DNA of 64,000 nt, taken from Adineta vaga (Eukaryota; Rotifera). Under the pieces are notes generated by a model that saw nothing but the letters and a program-made list of their open reading frames with translations, was not told where the DNA came from and ran no database searches. Shown here one piece after another: positions 52,335 through 63,804 of the stretch. The stretch lies in assembly GCA_021613535.1 (NCBI GenBank), contig CP075492.1:11036001-11100000 (forward strand), read 5' to 3'. A program made the translations under genes and the position numbers. The number at the start of each line of letters is the position of its first letter. Within the stretch, counting starts at the first letter, position 1.

Positions 52335-52661
52335 TTTTTATATTTTGATAATAATCAATTACAACAGACAGACAGACAGACATGTTCGTGTTTCGAAGTT
52401 CTATTGGAGAATGATTTTCATTCGATAGATGCCACACTGACCGATGAGTTATTATTTGCATAGACAATATTAAGTGTGATTGATTTTTCTATAGTTGAAT
52501 TATATAAATTCGAAAGTCTTTTAAGATTTTATTTTATTTCAATAACCAGTAATCAGCGTCCTCTATTAAAGATTCACACAATTGAGTATATTGGACGATC
52601 ATTAGTAAAATAAAACGATTTCTTTACTTTCGACAATTGATTGTTGTCAATTTCTTCGATT
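52335..52661. promoter_or_regulatory. short bidirectional upstream region, zinc finger/GOLGA4
   Basis: Only 327 bp separate the two divergent start codons, so both promoters must share or overlap this stretch. It contains a CAGA repeat (about 52365-52381). No consensus element is asserted. Confidence 0.4.
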
Positions 52662-55600
52662 ATGTTTAAAAATTTAAAAGAAAAATTAGCTACACAAGTC
52701 AATAAAACGAATCAAACTTTATTCTCAACAATACTCCCAACAGATTCTGTATGTTTTACAAGGACATTCTCATCATCGCATGTTTTCTATTCTTTTATTA
52801 ACTAGACATCATCGTCATCAAACGATGTGAGTAATCGTACATCTTCATTTACTAGTCACGATGAACATCATGTAAATCTTTGTGTATTTCTCTCGAAATT
52901 GACTTGATTCTTCTCTTCTAAAAGGAAAATAATCGTTCACGAATAGACTCAGCTTCCAGTGATATTAGCCAAACTCAACTTGGTAACACAAATTATGTTT
53001 CACCATCACGTCAATATGTACCACCATCAGATATTGAATCAGAATATGGCGCCGATGAAAGTGATCATGAAACTAATACAGTAAAATTCATTTTCATTTA
53101 TCATTAACAAATTAAATTTCATTCTTCTGTACATAGAAAATGCAAAAATTACTCAATATATATAAAAATAAATTTACACAATTAAAAAATGCATATAGTG
53201 AAGTCGAACGTGAGAAAGAAAATTTAAAGAATGTTCTACAACAACAACAAGATACTCATATAAAACGACAGACAGAATTACGTCAAAAAATGAAACAAGA
53301 ATTACAAATGAAAGAGCAAACAGAAAGCATATATCTAAATGAAATAAAATCACGTGATAAAACGATTGAAGATATGACTCAACAAGTAAGAATTTCAGAT
53401 TTGAGTTAAAGGAATTTATGAGTTTTGTTATCTGTAGTTTATCGAACGAAACAAATCTTTTCAAGAACTTGAAGAAGAAGTAAAAAATCTTCGAGAAAAA
53501 GTAGGATCATATTTATTGGATTATTTTTGTAGAATTTTTCTTGTAGAATACACAACGTGAAAAATTCCTTCTTCAATGTAAAGAGAAAATAAAAATTCAT
53601 CAAGATAAACAAACTGATTTAGTCACAGAACGTGATAATCTTCGAGAGCAATTAGATGAAAAAGAAGCCTTACTTCAATCATTAAATAAGGTATGTTTTT
53701 CTTCATTGTTGTCGCGAGTCATATCACTAAATCTAAAGAAAATGAGACATGTATTTACAGGCATTGATATACTTTTTCTGGTAAGTACAAGATAAATCTA
53801 AAGTCATCAGTGCAAACAGTTTTTTTTGTTATTTCATGTTGTTGTATGTCCAATATATATATTTTTTGATCAACGGATAGAAATTAGTTCGATTTACATA
53901 AGAATAAATTCATTGTGAACTTATTTTACATTATAGAATGAACAATCTGAACAACCATATGAAAACGAACGTTTACAAGAACAACTAAAATCGACTAAAC
54001 TTCGTATTCAACAATTAGAAGTTGATCTTGAACTAGCAAAGCAACAGACAACTCAATCAGATTCAAATGAAGACATTCAACAAAAATATAATGATTTACT
54101 CAATAAATTCCATGAAACATCTATGAATAATGAGCAATTTCAAGCATCTATTCTAAAAGATAAAGTACATCTCGAAGAACTTAATTGCGAAATTGAAATT
54201 TTAAAAACAAATCATGAAAATTTAACCAATGAATTGCATCATATGAAACAAACGAAAGATGATATTCAATTGTTACTTGATCAAACAAATCAAGAACGAA
54301 CAATGTACAAAGATAAATATGAGCAAATACAACATAATGAACGTCCAGGTTCGTTTTTTAATTAGAAATGATATACAAATACTTCTATTCTGAAGGATAA
54401 ATTACATGCAAAGTCTATATTTTAGATGATACCAATGTTATTCTTACAAAATTACAACAAGATTATGAAGAATCTGTTGCTAATCGTACAGAATTAACAG
54501 AAAAACATTTGGAAGAGATTACGAAACTTCGAAATGAACATGAAATTGAATTGAATAAAAAAATTGAAGAATTACAAGAAGAACATCAACGAATACAATT
54601 AGAAAAAGACGATGAATATCAAAAAGCAATTGATAAATTGAAAGAAAAATTAGACAAGATTCGTAAGGAACAATTATTTGAACTCAAAGCTACAGCTAAA
54701 AAGGTACAAGATGAATCATCAGATTTATCTACACAAATTAATGAACAACAAAAAGAAATTAATCGTCTTCATGAATCAATAAATGAACAAAATAAGAAAT
54801 TAAATCAATATGAACATGAATTAGAAGAAAAAACGTCTCATATTACTGAATTGGAACGAACGATCGCATCTACTACGGAGCTAACAACTCTTCAGGAAGA
54901 ACTTCAGGAAAAGAAATTACACATCAGTAATATTGAACAACAACTTGCGGATAAACTTATTCAATTCAAAGTTGCCATTGAAGAACATGAACGATTACAA
55001 GAGCAGAAAGATAGAGAAGTATATTCATTCTAATTCTCTGTGGAAGACATATTTACGTGACTTTTCATTTTTGAATAGATCGATACACTGAAACAAACTC
55101 TTTCCAATCAAGAATCACTCTATCATTCTCTAACAAATGAACATCAACAAACCATTGAAGAACGAAATAAATATAAATCATTAGTTGACGAAGTTCATCA
55201 ACAATTAACTTCTCAAAAATCTCAATTGGATGAACGTGAAAAGAAATTCGACTGTATTCTCTCAGAAAAAACGGATCTTGAAAATGAATTAGATCGTATA
55301 CGAATACAATTTCAATCAACTCAATTAGCATTAAACGAGAAAACGAATAATGATAGTGATGAATTGAGACATGCGGAAGAAAGAATTCAAAAACTTCAAG
55401 TGAGCTTGTGTAATTGATTGTTCTAGTAATAATTGTTTTGTTTTAGATTCAATATGAATTACGAGAAAAGGAAATTGAAACTTTGAAAAGTGAAATTGCT
55501 TCTTTAGTAAATACAAACGAAGAAAATATTCGTCGAATAGATGAATTTGATAATGAGAAATTCAATTTCGAACAAGAGATTATTGAAAAAGATCGACAAA

Positions 55601-56730
55601 TCAGTGAAATGAATGAACAAAATGAAGAACTTGAATTAAATCTCAAACAAGCACAAGAAAGTGGAGTCAAATTACGTAAAGCATTACAAAAAATGAGAGA
55701 TTCAATGACAAATAAAGAACAGACTACTCAAGATGCAGGTAGAATTCTTTATCCTTATAAAAATGATAATTTTTCTCTTTATGTAGAAAATCAATTACAA
55801 AAAACCATTGATCAATATGAAAAACAATTAAGAATACAAGAAAAAGAACATGATTCAAAACTAAAAGTAATGGCAAAAGAAATGAATCGACAAATTGAAG
55901 AGCGGGAAGAAACTTATCAACAACAAATAAACGATCTTAACCGTAAATTCTATATAAAAATCTTTTTAATTTGTTTTCTTGTATACTCTATTGATAGGTA
56001 AAATTTATCAAACAAATGACGATGTTACAGTGAAATCAGAGCAAAGAGTAGCTAATGCCGAAGAACGAGCATTAGTTGCTGAACGAGAAGTATCTAAAAT
56101 GCAAGAACAATTAAAAGTTTGATTGTTTAGTTTATTTAATTCATTTAATCGATGTGAATTTTTCAGGAGAAACAATTAGATTATTATCGAGTTTTACAAG
56201 ATCTACAAATTCAAATACAAAATTTCAAGAAAGAAGCTCCACAGTATATTTTCATGTTACTCTAATATGAAACTAAAATTAGCTATATACTTTGCTTTTA
56301 TTCTAGAATGATAGAAGATTCTACTCAAACTATAGTTGAAGGTAAATATGCTTCAACTGAATCTTGATGATTTTAACAAAATATTTGAAAATATTTATTA
56401 TAAATTTAGAAGAACCAAATCATGATATACATTCATTTCTGTCTGAACCAACCGAAGTTGATTATTTAAAACAAATTGTACTTGCATATATGACTGGAAC
56501 AGATCGACTAGTATGTGGAGTTTAATTTTTAGAATGGAAAAGAGAATAGCTTCTTTTTCTTTATTAGACAATGGCAAAAGTCATTTGTGCTGTTCTTCGT
56601 TATACAGATGATGAAAAATCATTAATATTAGAAAATGAAAAACTCCGTCATTCTGTAAGTTATTTGAAATAGATTTGATTTCAATTGATATTTTGTTCTT
56701 TAGCGTTGGTTAAATTCAGTAAAATCTTAG
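52662..56730 (+). CDS. GOLGA4: golgin-245-like trans-Golgi tether with GRIP domain
   Basis: Long coiled-coil tether of the trans-Golgi network, recruited by Arl1 through its C-terminal GRIP domain and capturing vesicles near its N-terminus. The start MFKNLKEKLATQVNKTNQ resembles GOLGA4 MFKKLKQKISEEQ. A Ser-rich segment with SSFTSHDE and PPSDIESEYGADE (53020-53060) parallels SSFTEQLDE and PPSDMDSE in GOLGA4. Roughly 53145-56260 is almost uninterrupted heptad coiled coil rich in Glu, Lys and Gln. The GRIP domain (about 56420-56720) has VDYLKQIVLAYMTG and TMAKVICAVLRYTDDE, including the Tyr that contacts Arl1 in relatives. The protein ends RWLNSVKS. About 15 exons. I estimate 950-1000 residues, less than half the vertebrate protein. 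Confidence 0.88.
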
Positions 56731-57020
56731 TCATTTATATGGTTAGATTTTCTTAGTGTAACAATTTTAATTTTAATTTATTGGAAATGGAAATTGGATG
56801 CGTTCAATATTGTTGTTTGAAAAGAAAGAAAAACAATATTTCTTTTTTTTTCTTGTTTTTTTATGATAAGCGTTCTTCCTTATAAGAATATATTTATACA
56901 TAATTAAATTTTTTCTTCGATATGGCAATGAATGAACTTAACATCATTATTTCGTCAGATTTTCTTAATCAGAACTGACAGATTGACACTTTATGAGTGA
57001 CATAGAAAACGATGATACAT
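56731..57020. other. spacer between GOLGA4 and the first 5S rRNA gene
   Basis: 3' flank of GOLGA4, AT-rich, nothing else recognised. A GAGTGA hexamer ends 20 nt upstream of the 5S start; a similar GAGTGA lies 16 nt upstream of the second copy. Confidence 0.35.
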
Positions 57021-57139
57021 GCTTACGGCCATACCACGTTGAATACACCAGTTCTCGTCCGATCACTGAAGTTAAGCAACGTCGGGCTCGGTTAGTACTT
57101 GGATGGGTGACCGCCTGGGAATACCGAGTGTCGTAAGCT
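57021..57139 (+). rRNA. 5S ribosomal RNA, copy 1
   Basis: 119-nt 5S rRNA recognised by its standard animal sequence: GCTTACGGCCATACCACGTT at the 5' end, GATCACTGAAGTTAAGCAAC, the internal control region with GGTTAGTACTTGGATGGG, and GTCGTAAGC at the 3' end pairing with the 5' end. A T run follows as a Pol III terminator. It is transcribed by RNA polymerase III from the internal promoter. Confidence 0.97.
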
Positions 57140-57588
57140 TTTTATTATTATTTTTTAATTCCTATTTTAACCTGATATAGAACTTCACTATTTACATTAC
57201 ATATAACACGTTTCATAGCATCATTTTCCATTTTCATTTGACGTACGATCGATACATATATATATGTATAAATAATGACGCATCGTTTGAATCATCGCGA
57301 AAATTTTAAAAAGATTAACTTTCGCTTTTTTTCTTCTTATCGATGGATGAAGATGATTGTTCTCTTTATGTTTACTGATGAGATAAACATGAAACATGAG
57401 AGTTCTCAACCTACAGATGTCAATAAGTAACGAACAAACAGAACATTGAAATATTTTCATTATTAATAATAGAATAATTTAACAAATCAAAACTAATTAG
57501 GGAAATTGTTTGACTTGCAATGAATTGATCGTTATGAATTCGGAAAGGATAGAAGATCATAAGATCGAGTGATAAAATAGTGTTGTAT
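57140..57588. other. spacer between the two 5S rRNA genes
   Basis: 449 bp of AT-rich sequence with no recognised gene. The first bases (TTTTATTATT) match those after copy 2, then similarity is lost. I looked for a spliced-leader RNA gene here and did not recognise one. Confidence 0.4.
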
Positions 57589-57707
57589 GCTTACGGCCAT
57601 ACCACGTTGAATACACCAGTTCTCGTCCGATCACTGAAGTTAAGCAACGTCGGGCTCGGTTAGTACTTGGATGGGTGACCGCCTGGGAATACCGAGTGTC
57701 GTAAGCT
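57589..57707 (+). rRNA. 5S ribosomal RNA, copy 2
   Basis: Identical to copy 1 over all 119 nt by direct reading, in the same orientation 568 bp downstream. It is followed by a T run terminator. The flanks differ, so the pair is not a simple tandem repeat unit. Confidence 0.97.
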
Positions 57708-58026
57708 TTTTATTATTTTTTTCCATCCGCACATGTTATATGTTATATCATATGGTTTTCTTTGAAAAATCATCCACATTCTCAAGATTCGCTCGAGCTA
57801 GACATCATTTTTTTTCTTCTCCTACTTCATATAAAATAGAAATGAGAAGGACATAGGCGACATCTATGTTGATGTTGTAAGTGACATTCTTTATTGTTTG
57901 GTTCATCTTTTGACGAATGTAATTGAGGAAAATTACTTTAGTCATTTTTTATTTCGAAAGTACTATAGACTAGTGTAGGAAATTATTTGATTGGCGACGC
58001 ATCAATCTCATTTCAGTATTCATAAT
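57708..58026. other. upstream region of GPKOW
   Basis: 3' flank of the second 5S gene and 5' flank of GPKOW. TTTCAG (AG at 58015-58016) lies 10 nt before the GPKOW ATG. No other gene was seen. Confidence 0.4.
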
Positions 58027-59196
58027 ATGTCTGAACCTACACGTGTTGCTTTCAAATTTGGTGGTATCAAACGTCCTATTCTCAATAATAATGCTTCAAC
58101 AGCTAATCATTTCGAAACATCAACAACGAATTCTAATGGTCAACAACTAGAACTTGTTACTGGTTTTGATAATGGTGAAATTAAAAGTAATGCATCAGCT
58201 ATTGTAAAAAAAGAACTTATTATTCCTAGTCAACCAAATGCACATCATCAATTCTTTAAAATTAAAAAAGCTACTGAAAAAAAAACTATATCAAATGAAG
58301 CAATCAATCAAATGGATGATGAGGCAAAACGTGCACTTATTCTTGATGCACAAGCAGCAAATGAAGCTTGGAATGATCGAAATGAAAATGGACCAGTTCG
58401 TGTACATACAATTGAACAAGATTCTGCAAATACATTTATGACTAATTCAGGAAATGAAACAAATACAACAGCTGAAGTTGAAGAAGAGAAAGTAGTTGAT
58501 AATGCTGATTATGATCAAGTACCTATCGAAGATTTTGGTATGGCTGTTTTACGTGGTATGGGTTATAAGGAAGAAACTGGTCTTGGCATATCGAATAAGA
58601 AGCAAACTGATGTATTCGTTCCACAAAGTCGTCCTCGTGGTCTTGGCCTGGGTGCAGATCGAAAGGTACTGGAGAAAATTAATCAATTAAAACGGAATTT
58701 AAAAAAAGCTGGCATCGATGAAAAAGATGATTTATGTTATGAAAAAGGAGCTTTTGTTCTTATCGAAAAAGGTCCTCATCAAGGTTTATACGGTACAATT
58801 GAATCAATTGAAGAAGATGTTGCTCGTTTCACAGTTTCACTAGCAATTGGTGGTACGAATAGAAAGAAAGAAGTCATATCCATATCACAATATAGTGTCA
58901 AATTGGTAACGGAAAAAGAGTTTCTTAAATATAGTAAATATGTTAATAAATCGAAAGCTGATCAAGTGGAAAAAGAAACAAGTAATCAATTAATGAAAGA
59001 TTATCATCGACATGATACCACGACAGATGAATCTCATGATGATAATAATCATAAAAACGATTATAAACGTCATCATTCATCTAAAAGTGATGATAACGAA
59101 CGCCGACATCATCGTTCATCCGACATTGATAGACACGATCGAAAACATCATCATCGACATCGAGATGACGACAGAGATCGATCTAGAAGACATTAA
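58027..59196 (+). CDS. GPKOW: GPKOW/Spp2-type G-patch and KOW splicing factor
   Basis: Spliceosome protein; the G-patch binds and activates the DEAH helicase DHX16/Prp2 before the first splicing step. Start chosen at MSEPTRVAFKFGGIKRP; the frame is open upstream, but only from a TTG. The basic N-terminal FKFGGIK is shared with GPKOW/Spp2. The G-patch lies at about 58525-58655 (MAVLRGMGYKEETGLGI, GLGLGAD) and KOW 1 at about 58740-58830 (KGAFVLIEKGPHQGLYGTI). The tail is a low-complexity His/Arg/Asp stretch (HDRKHHHRHRDDDRDRSRRH) like an RS domain. The gene is one uninterrupted exon of 389 codons plus stop, unusual next to its intron-rich neighbours. The second KOW motif of vertebrate GPKOW is not recognisable. 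Confidence 0.9.
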   Translation: MSEPTRVAFKFGGIKRPILNNNASTANHFETSTTNSNGQQLELVTGFDNGEIKSNASAIVKKELIIPSQPNAHHQFFKIKKATEKKTISNEAINQMDDEAKRALILDAQAANEAWNDRNENGPVRVHTIEQDSANTFMTNSGNETNTTAEVEEEKVVDNADYDQVPIEDFGMAVLRGMGYKEETGLGISNKKQTDVFVPQSRPRGLGLGADRKVLEKINQLKRNLKKAGIDEKDDLCYEKGAFVLIEKGPHQGLYGTIESIEEDVARFTVSLAIGGTNRKKEVISISQYSVKLVTEKEFLKYSKYVNKSKADQVEKETSNQLMKDYHRHDTTTDESHDDNNHKNDYKRHHSSKSDDNERRHHRSSDIDRHDRKHHHRHRDDDRDRSRRH

Positions 59197-59930
59197 TTAT
59201 TGAATTGTTACGTTTCTTTTTTTTCTACATGTACGATAAATATCTACACATATTTTGTCATTGTTATTATATTTCTTTCATTTTTAATTTCATATGACTT
59301 TCGAAAAGATCATGATATAGTTCTATTCATATCCATCAACAGAAAACGAACACATCTGAATTGAGAATAAACAGAAAAACACTTCGAACATCTGAATACA
59401 TAAATAGTATGATAGAAAACAGAATCGTAGGGACATTTGGGAGTATACGTTATACAGCTGATTGAATAAGTTTAAACACACCTAATTAAATCTATTTATA
59501 TTCGTCAAAGTATTGTTTAAATGAATTCAACATTCGAATTGTTAGAATGATTAATTTATCTGTAGATATCTGTGAATTTTCTGAAAGATCGATGATTAAT
59601 AGACAATGTAATCGATCTCTGTCAAGCAAATAATAAATAAAACGAGTAGAAAACAACGTTGCAGAAGTCAAAAATAAAAATAATGACAAGAAAATAACAA
59701 AAAATGGTTTTATTCTCTTCATCCAAATAAGCAGTATTGTTGTTATTACATAAAAGAAAAAAAGAAAAAAAAGGGAGAGAAAAAAGAGAAAGAAAAGGAA
59801 CTTCTTTGCCTTTCCTTCTCTGATATTATAGCACTCCATGTTCACAATGTCTCTTCGACTATTTTAAGAGTAAGCATATTTTTTAATTATAAAAAATTCA
59901 TTGTCGAGTCTTGTTCTTATTCAGATAGCA
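59197..59930. other. GPKOW-OSBPL8 intergenic region
   Basis: 734 bp between two plus-strand genes. It contains a strong purine tract (about 59755-59800) and one possible small minus-strand gene, listed separately. Confidence 0.4.
59492..59722 (-). CDS. possible small membrane or secreted protein (76 aa)
   Basis: Open frame starting MKRIKPFFVIFLSLFLFL, a textbook signal-anchor or signal peptide, then a charged segment ending QYFDEYK. The frame continues upstream but only through a repeat-driven poly-Phe/Lys stretch, so the internal ATG is preferred. No family recognised, no splice sites needed. It lies antisense in the region upstream of the OSBPL8-like gene. It may be a chance open frame. 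Confidence 0.25.
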   Translation of the reverse strand: MKRIKPFFVIFLSLFLFLTSATLFSTRFIYYLLDRDRLHCLLIIDLSENSQISTDKLIILTIRMLNSFKQYFDEYK

Positions 59931-62900
59931 ATGGAATCAGCAACAAATTTATTAAATTCAAAAGATTATAAAAGTATTTCATATCTTGATCGTCCATTAC
60001 CAAAACATAAAAATGTCAATCGAACATCCAGTTTTACACCACAAAGTAAAATTTTGGAAAAATCTTTCTCCAGAAATGAAAATTTTTTGTTTCATTGTTA
60101 GGTTCAACAATTTTAGATCCAATGAAGAAGGTAAAAAGATTTGTTATTAATTAGAAAAAAAACTAGTTTAGAACTAAATTCTAGTTAAATAAAACATTCG
60201 ATTCATCTTCGGAATGTGTTGAACGACAATCGACTCCTAAACACGAACTATACAAAGTAACAAAGATAAATTGAAAGAAGAACCAAAGAATCATTCTTAG
60301 TATATATCTAGCTACAAAAACAATCATATGAAAATGCAAAGAAAAGAATTACATCAGAATTGGATTATATTCTTAGAGATCCTTCAATTGTTATTGTTAG
60401 TGATTGGCTTAAAGTACGAGGAACATTACGAGATTGGACCAAGTTATGGGCAATTCTAAAACCTGGTTATCTATTACTCTATCGAAATCCAATATCAATG
60501 GTGAGTTCAATCTTCTCTGTAATATTCTTTCATCATGACAAGATTTTAGAATGGTGTTTGGGTTGGTACTGTTGTTTTATCATCATGTGAAGGTAAATGA
60601 TCTTTTTCAAACTTTGTTTGTACTTCACTACTTAATTTCCTACGTAGTAATACAACGTCCGTCAAAAAAGTCAGGATTTTGTTTTAAAATTTGGCATCCA
60701 ATAGAAAAATCTATTTGGACACAGAAGGTAAACAATTGTATTCTAATTGAAATGAAATCTTTTCTTTCTTTTCTCTCTAGGGTCCCAACAATGAGCAGTT
60801 TGGTGCATTAACATTTCCTTTACCAATGAATTATTTAATTTGTCGAGCATCAGATGAAGCAGCAGGTTTGTTTTGTTGTTAGTTTTTATTTTGATGATCT
60901 CGAAACAAAACATACATTCATTTCAAGGACGCTGCTGGATAGATGCACTTGAATTAACAATGAAATGCTCAAAATTATTGAAAAAACCTTTTTCAACTGA
61001 TGAAATTGTCACTACACCCATAGCAAGCAATTCATCAATATTATCGAATGAAGAAAGTCTACAATCTCATAACAGCATTTTAGATAATGATATTAATTTA
61101 TCTCGAACTAATCTTAAGATAGAAGATGATCGATTTAGTGAATTTAGTGCTGATATTAGTAAAACATCCAGAAGTGCTACAAGTCTATCAGATGCATCTC
61201 AAGATGTAATCAATGTTGCTGTGGATGATGATGATGATGATAATGAAGGGAAAAATGAAACACCATATATTCTTGCATCAGCTGAAGAAATGGGTGAAGT
61301 ACGAAAAAAATAGAAACAAAAACATTCACAATTTGAGATAATAATATGTCATTCGTTTTAGCTTGGAAATGCTGGTCAAACAGAAGATGTAGCTGAAGAA
61401 AATAAATCATTGATAGTACATTTACTAAAACAAGTTCGACCAGGAATGGATTTATCCAAAGTTGTCCTACCAACATTTATACTAGAACCCAGATCATTTC
61501 TTGAAAAAATTTCTGATTATTATCATCATTGTGATATACTTGAAGAGTACGTTGAGTTGAATTATATTTCTTTTAGCATGTAAATGTAGTTCTTTTTATG
61601 AAGAAGAACTATTTTAATGACTTTTTCTGAAGTATCTGGAATATTTTTTAGAGCAGTAAATTCACCGGATCCACTGGAACGAATGAAAACAATTGTGAAA
61701 TTTTATCTCTCAGGATTTTATAAAAAACCGAAGGTTTACTTTAAAACATTTTTCATTAACTTGATAAACTAAACTATTCTATTGAAGGGTTTAAAAAAAC
61801 CATATAATCCAGTTCTTGGTGAAGTTTATCGTTGTTATTTTCAACATACCAAAAATAATAGTAAAACATTTTATATTGCTGAACAGGTAAGTTCTTTAGA
61901 CATTTATAGCAAGAAAAAAAAACGAAATCTTCTTTAGATATCTCACCATCCGCCAATTATGAATTTTTATGTATCGAATCGACAAGAAGGCTTTTGTGTT
62001 CAAGGTAACATATTGACAAGATCAAAGTTCTATGGTAAATTTCTTCGAAGAATATTTCATTTGATTTCGATTATCTTTCATAGGAAACAGTCTTTCAGCT
62101 ATATTAGATGGAACAGCTCGATTAACTCTACTTAATCGTGGAGAAGATTATATTATTACTATGCCATATGCGAATTGCAAAGGTAAAAATTAATGGTTCA
62201 GTTTTGAATAATATGTACATATGTCACAGGTATTCTAATCGGAAGGTTAACAATGGAATTAGGTGGCAAAGTTACAATTATTTGTGAGAAGACTCGTTAT
62301 TCTGCTGATATTGAATTTAAATTAAAAGTAACAATAGATTTGTTTTTTATTTTCTACAATTTATATTCTTTTGAAGCCATTCATTGGTGGTCAAGAACTA
62401 ACAAATCTTATCGAAGGAAAAATTCGTTTAGAAAACGACGTTCTATATACTTTTTCTGGTCATTGGGATGATGAAATAATACTAACCGATAAAGCTACAA
62501 ATGTAAGTTAGATAGATTTTCCATTCAAAATAAAAAAAAATTCTTATAAATTAGGTGAAGAGTACCTTTTGGAAAGTGACATCATCGGTTATTAATTCTC
62601 GATTAAAACGATATATTGTACCTCTCGAACAACAACAAGACAATGAATCAGAAAAGTAAGAAATCGGGTTAATAAAAGAACATGTTTATTCCATATAAAT
62701 AAAATTCTTCATAGATTATGGCAACGTGTTACATTAGCAATTCGACAAAATGATCAAATTTTCGCTACAAAAGAAAAAACAATTGTTGAAAATGAACAAC
62801 GTAAACGAATCAAGGAACGAAAGATAACCGAGTCGAATGGTATCCATGTTTATTTTCGATCGATCAAAATACGAAAGAATGGATATATAATCATATTGAG

Positions 62901-63324
62901 TAAGAAATAGAATTCTTTCTAAAATCATATTAAAATTCTATTTCAATCTTGTATCCTTAGTACTCATCCATGGGATTCACATAATGATATATCTACATAT
63001 GAAAATAATTTTATTATTCATACACGTACATGTCATCATCGAGATCTATCTATTGCTCGTGATCATTCCTTATTATTTCATAATACATACGAAGAATCAT
63101 CTGAGATTAATCGAACAACTTCATTGAATGAAAATATAGCATTAACGTTAAAAAATATAGAAAAACATCTCAGACGTACAAATGAACGAATCGATTTTCA
63201 TGAACAACATATTCATCAGCTACAAAGTCAACAATCAGTATCTTATTATCTTTCATCATCTTATTTTCTTCATTTTATTCTTATCATTCTTGTTGCAATT
63301 ATTTTAAAATATTTCTTTCATTAA
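59931..63324 (+). CDS. OSBPL8: oxysterol-binding-protein-related protein, ORP5/8 type
   Basis: ER-anchored lipid transfer protein working at membrane contact sites; vertebrate ORP5/8 exchange phosphatidylserine for PI4P. Start at [15 protein letters not shown], 6 nt after TTATTCAG. PH domain at about 60395-60960 ([24 protein letters not shown], then [12 protein letters not shown]). An acidic Ser-rich linker includes a run of Asp (about 61222-61243). ORD from about 61370: [34 protein letters not shown], the OSBP signature EQISHHPP (split by an intron near 61887-61936), and FSGHWDDEI. The C-terminus has one membrane helix, [21 protein letters not shown], the feature separating ORP5/8 from other ORPs. 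About 17 exons. An AATAAA lies near 63377. Confidence 0.93.
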
Positions 63325-63804
63325 ATATCTCCTCGGTAGCTTTTTAATTATTGTCAATTTGTTTTGTCTAAATAGGAATAAAATACAATTTTGTGATAAG
63401 ATATTTATCATAAGGAAACATAAAGCAAAATGATTGAGAATTTAGAAATGTATGTTCATTTCGCCCTCGCTGACACTTACACAATAAAAAGCGAGATTTG
63501 TTCTGTCTTTTGTTTAATTTTAAATACTTCATCATTCAAATATCCAGTGGTAATAGACATATACTATAACTTCTGTATGTTTAATAAAAGAACGGTTAAG
63601 TGCAATTGTTTCCCTATTATTTTGTGCATATTAAAGAGAGACGTAAAACTGCAACACAGTTGATTATGTTTTATCATATTTGCAAGACTTTCTCTCAAGT
63701 TTTATTCTTCTTTTTGCAATCAATCGAAAACGTGCATATCGTTAAAAGTTATTCATCGGTTGTTTTTTATTATCAATTGTTTCGATATAAATGAGAATAA
63801 AACA
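63325..63804. other. convergent 3' region with a diverged short repeat
   Basis: The sequence around 63369-63430 resembles that at 63789-63855 (shared GAATAAAA, TTTGT, ATATTTRTCATAA). The second copy covers the last codons and stop of the partial gene. Otherwise nothing recognised. Confidence 0.35.

Noticed and set aside
57140-57588. Spliced-leader RNA gene next to 5S rRNA, as in some other trans-splicing animals
   Set aside because: No leader-like sequence followed by a GT donor and Sm-like site could be recognised in the spacers.
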